A DNA stretch of 6,036 nt from Thiobacillaceae bacterium (GTDB taxonomy: Bacteria; Pseudomonadota; Gammaproteobacteria; Burkholderiales; Thiobacillaceae). Below the pieces are notes generated by a model. That model had not been told where the DNA came from. It saw only the letters and a list, made by a program, of their open reading frames with translations, and made no database searches. The stretch is from positions 1,377 through 7,412 of the forward strand of contig JAHENE010000099.1 of the NCBI GenBank assembly GCA_024643305.1, read 5' to 3'. The translations under genes and the position numbers were made by a program. Shown one piece after another: positions 1 through 4,727 of this stretch; position 1 is the stretch's first letter; each line of letters begins with the position of its first letter.

Positions 1-8
1 AGTTTTTT

Positions 9-100
9 CCGAGGAGCGTTGCAACCTGCTGCTTGAATGCAGTGGAGTCAGGCTCGGAAGGATGGGGGTGATGCCCCCGTCCCGTCAAAACGGCGCTCAC
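9..100 (+). promoter_or_regulatory. SAH riboswitch aptamer ahead of ahcY
   Basis: This matches the S-adenosylhomocysteine riboswitch, an RNA class that senses SAH and raises expression of SAH-recycling genes. Three stems can be drawn. P1 pairs ccgag (9-13) with ctcgg (53-57). P2 pairs 26-32 with 39-45 around a six-base loop, with two wobble pairs. The pseudoknot stem P4 pairs gagcg (14-18) with cgctc (94-98). A variable hairpin, 60-68 with 74-82, sits between P1 and P4. The family's conserved blocks are present: gaggagcg near the 5' side, aggctcgg at 50-57 and aacggcgctcac at 89-100. The gene immediately downstream is ahcY, the classic target. The promoter must lie left of the window, since only eight bases precede P1. 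Stems were drawn by eye and no covariance search was run, but the sequence and context agree closely. Confidence 0.95.
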
Positions 101-136
101 GTCACTTCTTTGGTTTGATTAGAAAGGAGGGCGTGA
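97..136 (+). promoter_or_regulatory. Possible hairpin masking the ahcY ribosome binding site, competing with riboswitch P4
   Basis: Bases 97-111 can pair with 123-136: 14 pairs, two of them G-U, with A104 bulged and an 11-base loop (112-122). The 3' arm holds the whole Shine-Dalgarno sequence (aaaggagg, 123-130) and the A of the ATG at 136. The foot of the 5' arm (97-98) is also part of P4 (94-98). SAH binding, which stabilises P4, would therefore compete with the base of this hairpin. That fits an ON switch acting on translation. The pairing is read directly from the sequence; the switching role is inferred, and only two bases overlap, so competition may be partial. Confidence 0.6.
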
Positions 137-1554
137 TGAACGCCACACCTAATCCAGTTTCACAAAACGATTTTTGCGTCGCCGATCTGGCCTTGGCCGA
201 TTGGGGCCGCAAGGAAATCCGCATCGCCGAGACCGAAATGCCGGGTCTCATGGCCATCCGCGAGGAATACGCCAGAGCGCAGCCGTTGAAAGGCGCGCGC
301 ATCACCGGTTCGCTGCACATGACCATCCAGACGGCGGTCTTGATTGAGACCCTGACCGCGCTGGGCGCTGAAGTGCGCTGGGCCTCCTGCAACATCTTCT
401 CGACGCAAGACCATGCTGCTGCGGCGATTGCTGCCGAAGGTGTTCCGGTCTACGCGGTCAAGGGCGAGACCCTCACCGAGTATTGGGAATACACCCACAA
501 GATTTTCGAGTGGGCGGACGGCGGCTACTCAAACATGATTCTTGACGATGGTGGTGATGCTACGCTATTGCTGCATCTGGGCGCGCGTGCCGAAACCGAC
601 ATCTCCGTTCTGGCCAAACCGAGCAGCGAGGAAGAAACCGTGCTGTTCGCGGCCATCAAGGCCAAGCTGGCGATCGATGCCAAGTGGTATTCCACTCGTC
701 TGGCAAAGATCAAGGGCGTGACTGAAGAAACCACCACGGGCGTGCATCGTCTGTACCAGATGCACGAGCGCGGCGAACTCAAATTTCCTGCCATCAATGT
801 CAATGACTCGGTGACTAAATCCAAGTTCGATAACCTCTACGGTTGCCGTGAATCGCTGGTGGATGGCATCAAGCGTGCCACCGACGTAATGGTCGCGGGC
901 AAGATCGCCCTGGTGTGCGGCTATGGTGACGTGGGCAAGGGTTCGGCTCAGGCGCTGCGCGCGCTCTCTGCGCAAGTGTGGGTGACTGAGGTCGATCCGA
1001 TATGCGCACTGCAGGCTGCGATGGAAGGCTACCGCGTGGTGACCATGGACTATGCTGCCGACAAGGCCGACATTTTTGTCACTGCCACCGGCAATTACCA
1101 CGTCATCAACCATGACCACATGGCAAAGATGAAAGACCAGGCCATCGTCTGCAACATTGGCCATTTCGACAACGAAATCGATGTCGCGTCAGTCGAGAAG
1201 TACCAGTGGGAAGAAATCAAGCCGCAGGTCGATCACATCATTTTCCCGGACGGCAAGCGCATCATTCTTCTGGCGAAAGGTCGTTTGGTGAACCTGGGCT
1301 GCGCCACCGGTCACCCCAGCTACGTGATGAGTTCGTCTTTTGCCAATCAGACCATCGCGCAGATCGAGCTGTTCAGCCAGACTGACAAATACCCGGTCGG
1401 TGTGTACACCCTGCCCAAGCATCTGGATGAGAAGGTTGCACGTTTGCAGTTGAAAAAACTGAACGCGCAACTGACGGTGCTGACTGAACAGCAGGCCGCC
1501 TACATTGATGTGCCCAAAGAAGGTCCATACAAGGCCGAGCATTACAGGTACTGA
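136..1554 (+). CDS. ahcY: Adenosylhomocysteinase (SAH hydrolase)
   Basis: This 472-residue cytosolic enzyme splits S-adenosylhomocysteine reversibly into homocysteine and adenosine, using tightly bound NAD. It relieves SAH inhibition of methyltransferases. Family marks, numbered from the ATG at 136: the substrate-domain signature [13 protein letters not shown] (61-73), [15 protein letters not shown] (84-98), the active-site stretch [11 protein letters not shown] (223-233) with Lys228 and Asp232, the NAD-binding glycine loop GYGDVGKG (262-269), the [11 protein letters not shown] segment (339-349), and the C-terminal tail ending KAEHYRY, whose Lys and Tyr reach the neighbouring subunit's cofactor. 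The extra segment around 150-200 is typical of the longer bacterial form. ATG 136 is chosen because aaaggagg lies five bases upstream. An in-frame ATG at 37 falls inside the riboswitch and is not credible. metF begins four bases after the stop, so the two are probably co-transcribed and both controlled by the SAH riboswitch. Confidence 0.98.
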   Translation: MNATPNPVSQNDFCVADLALADWGRKEIRIAETEMPGLMAIREEYARAQPLKGARITGSLHMTIQTAVLIETLTALGAEVRWASCNIFSTQDHAAAAIAAEGVPVYAVKGETLTEYWEYTHKIFEWADGGYSNMILDDGGDATLLLHLGARAETDISVLAKPSSEEETVLFAAIKAKLAIDAKWYSTRLAKIKGVTEETTTGVHRLYQMHERGELKFPAINVNDSVTKSKFDNLYGCRESLVDGIKRATDVMVAGKIALVCGYGDVGKGSAQALRALSAQVWVTEVDPICALQAAMEGYRVVTMDYAADKADIFVTATGNYHVINHDHMAKMKDQAIVCNIGHFDNEIDVASVEKYQWEEIKPQVDHIIFPDGKRIILLAKGRLVNLGCATGHPSYVMSSSFANQTIAQIELFSQTDKYPVGVYTLPKHLDEKVARLQLKKLNAQLTVLTEQQAAYIDVPKEGPYKAEHYRY

Positions 1555-1558
1555 TTTC

Positions 1559-2392
1559 ATGGGGACTCGAACTTTCAGCATTGAGTTTTTTCCGCCCAAG
1601 ACACCGGAGGGCATGGACAAGTTGCGTGCTGCACGCGCGCAACTGTCTGAGGTGATGAAGCCGGCGTTCTTTTCCGTGACCTTTGGTGCCGGTGGGTCTA
1701 CCCGTGAGCGGACGCTGGAAACGGTGCTGGAGATTCAGAAGCAGGGTGTTGAGGCCGCGCCGCATTTGTCCTGCATCGGGGCAACCCGGGCCGACATCCG
1801 CAACATCCTTGAAACTTACAAACAGAATGGCATCCGCCGCATCGTTGCTTTGCGCGGCGACCTGCCATCAGGTATGGCCGAGTCGGGCGAGTTGCGCTAT
1901 GCCAGCGAACTGGTGGAATTCATTCGCAGTGAAACTGGCGATACTTTCCATCTTGAAGTTGCGGCGTACCCCGAGATTCATCCCCAGGCAAAAAGCGCGC
2001 AGGATGACTTGAAGAACTTTGCGCGCAAGGTAAAAGCGGGGGCGAACTCGGCAATCACCCAGTACTTTTTTAATGCCGATGCCTACTTTCGCTTTGCTGA
2101 TGAGGCGCGAACGCTTGGCGTTGAGGTTCCTATCGTGCCGGGCATCATGCCTATCGGCAATTTCTCGCAACTGGCTCGCTTTTCCGATGCTTGTGGTGCC
2201 GACATTCCGCGCTGGATTCGCAAACGCATGGAAGGGTACGGCGACGACAATGCTTCCATCCGGGCTTTCGGGTTGGAGGTGGTGACAGCCATGTGCGAAC
2301 GCCTGCTGGCTGGTGGTGCGCCGGGGCTGCACTTCTACACGCTGAATCAGGCCGGGTTGACGCTGGAAATCTGGAAACGGCTAGAAGCATAG
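1559..2392 (+). CDS. metF: Methylenetetrahydrofolate reductase
   Basis: This 277-residue cytosolic FAD enzyme reduces 5,10-methylene-tetrahydrofolate to 5-methyl-tetrahydrofolate, the methyl donor for turning homocysteine into methionine. It has the single-domain TIM-barrel size of bacterial MetF. Motifs: SIEFFPPKT (7-15), with Glu9 matching the catalytic Glu of E. coli MetF; SVTFGAGGSTRERT (39-52); HLSCIGAT (69-76); ALRGD (97-101), with the conserved Asp101; VAAYPEIHPQA (134-144); GANSAITQYFF (161-171), with Gln168 in the folate-binding position; PGIMPIGNF (194-202); and HFYTLNQA (258-265). The start is the ATG at 1559, just upstream of the conserved N-terminus; an earlier ATG at 1505 would overlap ahcY by 50 bases and add 18 unrelated residues. 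The ribosome site is weak (cagg, 1545-1548), so translation may be coupled to ahcY, which ends four bases before. Confidence 0.97.
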   Translation: MGTRTFSIEFFPPKTPEGMDKLRAARAQLSEVMKPAFFSVTFGAGGSTRERTLETVLEIQKQGVEAAPHLSCIGATRADIRNILETYKQNGIRRIVALRGDLPSGMAESGELRYASELVEFIRSETGDTFHLEVAAYPEIHPQAKSAQDDLKNFARKVKAGANSAITQYFFNADAYFRFADEARTLGVEVPIVPGIMPIGNFSQLARFSDACGADIPRWIRKRMEGYGDDNASIRAFGLEVVTAMCERLLAGGAPGLHFYTLNQAGLTLEIWKRLEA

Positions 2393-2431
2393 CTCCCACG
2401 CGAGCCGGCAAGCAATGTGGCTATGGTCAGA

Positions 2432-2465
2432 TTCCATCCGCTGGAACTTTTAATGTCTTTTTCCC
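2432..2465 (+). terminator. Weak candidate terminator after metF
   Basis: A five-pair stem (ttcca 2432-2436 with tggaa 2442-2446, loop tccgc) is followed by two T-rich runs at 2448-2451 and 2457-2462. The stem is short and the first T-run is interrupted, so this would be inefficient. The same bases can be read as a promoter -35 element. No better terminator was found between metF and the next gene, so some read-through is possible. Confidence 0.25.
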
Positions 2466-2471
2466 TTCCAA
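2443..2471 (+). promoter_or_regulatory. Candidate ECF/sigma-E-type promoter
   Basis: The heptamer ggaactt at 2443-2449 is identical to the -35 consensus of sigma-E (RpoE) promoters. A tccaa at 2467-2471, 17 bases further on, resembles the TC-rich -10 element of that class. Transcription would start near 2477-2480, leaving about 30 bases of leader before the ATG at 2508. The downstream gene encodes an exported protein, the usual kind of target for envelope-stress sigma factors. The match was read by eye; the -10 is imperfect, and no sigma factor gene is in the window. Confidence 0.35.
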
Positions 2472-2507
2472 TAAGACGTGTGAATCTTAGTTGTGAAGGA
2501 GTTTGTC

Positions 2508-2927
2508 ATGAAATCGCTTCGAGTAATTTTTGTTACCAGTTTATTCATTGCCTTGGTGTCTGCCCCCGCATTTGCAAGGGGGCAGGGAAATGGTAAGGGT
2601 GTGGGGCAGTTGCAAGGTGAACAGCCGCCAGGCCAAGTGGTGCAGGAACAGGCCAAGGAAAGAACTGAACTGAAGAAGCAGCAGAAAGCGCAGGAAAAAT
2701 CACAAGGTGATACCAAGGCTAAAGTGCGTGAACGTACTGAAGAAAAAGTTGAGTTGAAAACCCAGGAACAGCAGCGCCTGCATGATGTAACCGGTGAAGG
2801 CGCTAAGGAGCGGGTTGAACAGAAAACACAACTGAAGACAAAGGAGAAATTAAATGGTGCTCCCAAGGCTCAGGTACAGGAGCGTACAGAGGAGCATGTT
2901 CGCGAAGAACTTAACAAGGCCAAGTAA
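2508..2927 (+). CDS. Exported Lys/Glu/Gln-rich helical protein of unknown function
   Basis: I do not recognise a named family for this 139-residue protein. Residues 1-23 form a Sec signal peptide: Lys2 and Arg5, a hydrophobic core VIFVTSLFIALVSA, and a probable cut after APAFA. The mature part opens with a Gly/Gln-rich stretch (GQGNGKGVGQLQGEQPPGQ, 25-43). The rest is almost all Lys, Glu, Gln, Arg, Thr and Ala, which predicts a long charged alpha-helix or coiled coil with no cysteine and no membrane segment. Two units, 49-84 and 99-134, align with about 20 of 36 identities and look like an internal duplication. A periplasmic location is inferred. ATG 2508 is chosen because aagga (2496-2500) sits seven bases upstream; a GTG at 2493 precedes that site. 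The gene stands alone, with a strong terminator 40 bases downstream. A periplasmic stress, scaffold or chaperone-like role is possible, but nothing in the sequence proves it. Confidence 0.85.
   Translation: MKSLRVIFVTSLFIALVSAPAFARGQGNGKGVGQLQGEQPPGQVVQEQAKERTELKKQQKAQEKSQGDTKAKVRERTEEKVELKTQEQQRLHDVTGEGAKERVEQKTQLKTKEKLNGAPKAQVQERTEEHVREELNKAK
2652..2909 (+). repeat. Two-copy ~36-residue internal repeat in the Lys/Glu-rich exported protein
   Basis: Unit A (2652-2759, residues 49-84) and unit B (2802-2909, residues 99-134) both begin AKER and both carry ERTEE near the end, with an intervening EK..G pattern at matching spacing. About 20 of 36 positions are identical without gaps. A 14-residue spacer separates them. 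The low-complexity composition raises chance identity, but the shared AKER, EK..G and ERTEE anchors at the same offsets favour a true duplication. Confidence 0.75.
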
Positions 2928-2967
2928 CGCAACAGAGCATCGGGCGAATCAAGCGCGATGACACAAA

Positions 2968-2995
2968 AAAACGGGCGCCAATCGGCGCCCGTTTT
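2968..2995. terminator. Bidirectional rho-independent terminator between convergent units
   Basis: A perfect 12-pair stem runs from 2968-2979 to 2984-2995, closed by the four-base loop aatc. Its nine-base core, acgggcgcc, is GC-rich. Four T's end the + strand arm. On the - strand the arm ends in a run of seven T's (complement of 2965-2971). It lies 40 bases after the stop of the + strand gene and 14 bases past the stop of the opposing 109-residue gene, so it can end transcription from both sides. Confidence 0.92.
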
Positions 2996-3009
2996 ACGCT
3001 TATCGGGGA

Positions 3010-3339
3010 TTATGAATGGCTGTGCTCGGTCCCACCTTCGTGGGAATCCGTGCCGCTCTCATGCCCATGGAAAATTTTATCCTCGACAGATTTGCTGCCA
3101 CCCGTTGAGCCATCGTGATGGTGACTGCCGCCTTTGTGGGTCTGGCTGCTGTGGCCGCCCATGTACATGGGGCCTTTACCCTTGCCGCCGGATTCGTGTC
3201 CATCAGAGGAGTGCCCGCCACCGGGGATATGCCCACCGCCAGAGCTATGTCCACCATCCTCGGCTGCATAAGCAATTGAACATAACCCAAGGCCTGAAAC
3301 GACGACCATAACTCTTGTCAATTTTCTGATGATGTTCAT
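3010..3339 (-). CDS. Exported His/Gly-rich protein, possible metal binder
   Basis: This 109-residue protein has no family I can name. Residues 1-25 form a Sec signal peptide (Arg5, Lys6, Arg9, a hydrophobic core MVVVSGLGL, probable cut after AYA). The 84-residue mature chain is dominated by Gly, Ser and His: 14 histidines, including HHH at 73-75 and repeated GGH motifs (29-31, 35-37, 41-43, 61-63), and no cysteine. It ends HSHS. Such composition in a secreted protein commonly binds nickel, zinc or copper, but that is inferred. A short ordered-looking stretch, KSVEDKIF (83-90), shares Lys-Ile-Phe with the upstream gene's product. The start at 3339 is supported by aaggaag (3346-3352) six bases upstream; a longer reading from 3402 would overlap the neighbour's stop and lose the signal peptide position. 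It is probably co-transcribed with the 392-residue gene, 62 bases upstream, and ends just before a strong terminator. Confidence 0.85.
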   Translation of the reverse strand: MNIIRKLTRVMVVVSGLGLCSIAYAAEDGGHSSGGGHIPGGGHSSDGHESGGKGKGPMYMGGHSSQTHKGGSHHHDGSTGGSKSVEDKIFHGHESGTDSHEGGTEHSHS

Positions 3340-3370
3340 GCAATGCTTCCTTAACTTCAACGAAAGGCTC

Positions 3371-3394
3371 AACCGGGCGGTTTCCCGCCCGGTT
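3371..3394 (-). promoter_or_regulatory. Intercistronic hairpin between the two Gly-rich protein genes
   Basis: A perfect ten-pair stem, aaccgggcgg (3371-3380) with ccgcccggtt (3385-3394), closes on a four-base loop. It starts seven bases after the stop of the 392-residue gene. In the reading direction only two T's follow, so it is a poor full terminator. It could protect the upstream message's 3' end or reduce read-through into the small gene, giving the two products different levels. Confidence 0.6.
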
Positions 3395-3401
3395 TGGCCC
3401 A

Positions 3402-4580
3402 TTAGCGTACTGCGTTGTCGTGCACAAATTCGATGACTTGCAGGTAGTCATTCGCGGCAGTAGCGAAATCGTCTGCACCGCCAGTTGTGGTCGGGTCAAC
3501 CCAGTTGGTGCTGCTGAATACTGCATCGTAAACGTTCACCGGGGTTGCCACGTAGGTAACACCATCAGGTTGCAATACCAACACTGTCACAACTACATCT
3601 TTCCAAGTAGTGTAGCGGTCATAGTTGAAAGTGGAGAAGTTGTAGTAGACATCGGGGTCTGCCGCCAGATTATTGATCCCCAGTATGGAGTTCATGTAGA
3701 TGACAGTATCCACGGTGATGGTCCCGGTCTTATCTGAAGCGGCCGCAAGCAGCGCAGCGGGGTTAAACCCGGCTGGCAGTGCAATCGTCAGCGTTCCAGA
3801 CATGTAAGCGTCATACAGTGCCAAGTTTTCCAGCGGCGAGTCGATTGCCACACCATTTACCAACAGCCGACCGGTCGCATCAAGGGTAACGACGACACCC
3901 GGTGCAGTGAGCTTGGCCAAGGCTTCAGAAAGCGCGTGATCGAGAACCTTGTTTGGCGAACGGCCAACACTCAAGCGTCCCAAGTCAACTTCAGCCGGAA
4001 AGACGTCATAGGTAGTGGTGCCGATGGTGACTTGTGTCAGCAAATCGCCTTCTGCATTGTAGGGAATCACTACCAGGCTGCCATCCGGATTGGTAAGCGG
4101 AATAAGATTTCCGTCCGAGTTGTATATAAACGCAATGACCTGCACCAGGCCATCTGCATTAGGAACCGGTACGCCATTTGCGTCGCGCAGCAGCACGACC
4201 ATGTCACCGAATAGATCACCTTTTTTGGTTCCGGCGCCCGCTGGCATGCCGCCACCGCCTGACTTGCCGCCTTTCACACCTGCCCAGACTGGGCGATCGC
4301 TGTCTTCACTGGGCGATGCGCGAAAGATTTTCTTGCCCATGGCGCTTCCTGAGCCCATGCCCCCGCCTGAGCCCATAACACTTCCCGTACCGCCGGGTTT
4401 GCCCTTCTGAACTTGGCCTGTGCCCGAGTTCCCGCCACCACTTTCTGCTGCCTGGGCGTTCGACACAAAACCATTATCCAAACCTGTAACATGGCTGACG
4501 ACCATTGGCATCGCCAGCATTGAAAACACTGCACTTCCGACAGCAATGAGTTTTTTCAGATTGTGGGATGAATGGGTCAT
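3402..4580 (-). CDS. Exported protein of unknown function with Gly-rich N-terminus and DG-turn repeats
   Basis: I do not recognise this 392-residue protein. Residues 1-44 form a long Sec-type signal peptide (Lys9 and Lys10, hydrophobic core, probable cut after NAQA). Residues 46-116 are low complexity, mostly Gly/Ser with Met and Lys, interrupted by KKIFRASPSEDSDRPVW (83-99). A conserved-looking core starts at GDLFGDMVVLLRDANGVPV (121-139). Four N-x-(D/E)-G turns follow at 141, 154, 164 and 175, reading NADG, NSDG, NPDG and NAEG. The remainder is beta-rich with Thr, Val and aromatic residues (for example VYYNFSTFNYDRYTTW, 311-326). There is no cysteine in the mature chain, no membrane helix and no PEP-CTERM or LPXTG tail. 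The start at 4580 follows aaggagc (4586-4592) by five bases. It lies between a duplicated outer-membrane barrel gene and a His/Gly-rich exported protein gene, so a cell-surface or secreted role is plausible but unproven. Confidence 0.85.
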   Translation of the reverse strand: MTHSSHNLKKLIAVGSAVFSMLAMPMVVSHVTGLDNGFVSNAQAAESGGGNSGTGQVQKGKPGGTGSVMGSGGGMGSGSAMGKKIFRASPSEDSDRPVWAGVKGGKSGGGGMPAGAGTKKGDLFGDMVVLLRDANGVPVPNADGLVQVIAFIYNSDGNLIPLTNPDGSLVVIPYNAEGDLLTQVTIGTTTYDVFPAEVDLGRLSVGRSPNKVLDHALSEALAKLTAPGVVVTLDATGRLLVNGVAIDSPLENLALYDAYMSGTLTIALPAGFNPAALLAAASDKTGTITVDTVIYMNSILGINNLAADPDVYYNFSTFNYDRYTTWKDVVVTVLVLQPDGVTYVATPVNVYDAVFSSTNWVDPTTTGGADDFATAANDYLQVIEFVHDNAVR

Positions 4581-4666
4581 TTCTTGCTCCTTGTAAAACG
4601 AATTGGATAAATCAAGGTTCCCTGTAACTGCTCAAACAGGAGAACAATGCCTATTATTAACCTAGT

Positions 4667-4710
4667 AAAAAATAGATTAATGCGCATTGAGAATTCTCAA
4701 TGCACATTAA
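4667..4710 (-). terminator. 34-bp palindrome with T-tract after the barrel gene
   Basis: Bases 4677-4710 form an inverted repeat centred on the EcoRI-type hexamer gaattc (4691-4696), with one mismatch (4683 against 4704) in 17 pairs. In the leftward reading direction four bases and then six T's (complement of 4667-4672) follow the stem. It lies 17 bases past the stop of the outer-membrane protein gene. That placement suits an intrinsic terminator, although the stem is AT-rich and has almost no loop. Its symmetry would equally suit a dimeric regulator binding ahead of the 392-residue gene, whose start is 96 bases further on. The rest of the 4581-4727 gap is AT-rich and shows no convincing -35/-10 pair. 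Confidence 0.6.
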
Positions 4711-4727
4711 ATTTAATAATTGAATTG

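Noticed and set aside
37..135. 33-residue N-terminal extension of ahcY from the ATG at 37
   Set aside because: It translates riboswitch sequence, has no ribosome site, and the family N-terminus fits the ATG at 136, which follows a strong Shine-Dalgarno.
565..1164. 199-codon open frame on the - strand inside ahcY
   Set aside because: It is antisense to a certain gene, has no recognisable motif, and arises from the codon bias of ahcY.
1505..1558. Upstream ATG start for metF overlapping ahcY
   Set aside because: It adds 18 residues unlike MetF; the ATG at 1559 lies immediately before the conserved SIEFFPPKT segment.
2493..2507. GTG start five codons before the Lys/Glu-rich protein's ATG
   Set aside because: It lies at the Shine-Dalgarno itself, and the signal peptide is complete from the ATG at 2508.
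2450..2866. 138-codon - strand frame opposite the Lys/Glu-rich gene
   Set aside because: Its Cys/Ser/Phe-rich composition is the mirror of Lys/Glu/Gln codons; the + strand frame has a signal peptide and ribosome site.
3280..3291. Lipoprotein-type cysteine (Leu-Gly-Leu-Cys, residues 17-20) in the His-rich protein's signal peptide
   Set aside because: Leu directly before Cys does not fit the lipobox, and a normal signal peptidase I site (AYA) follows.
3340..3402. 21-residue extension of the His-rich protein to 3402
   Set aside because: It would translate the intercistronic hairpin and bury the signal peptide; aaggaag supports the ATG at 3339.
4593..4640. Promoter for the 392-residue gene (ttgagc and atttat on the - strand)
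   Set aside because: The two hexamers match the consensus only 4 of 6 and 3 of 6, no better than chance in AT-rich DNA.
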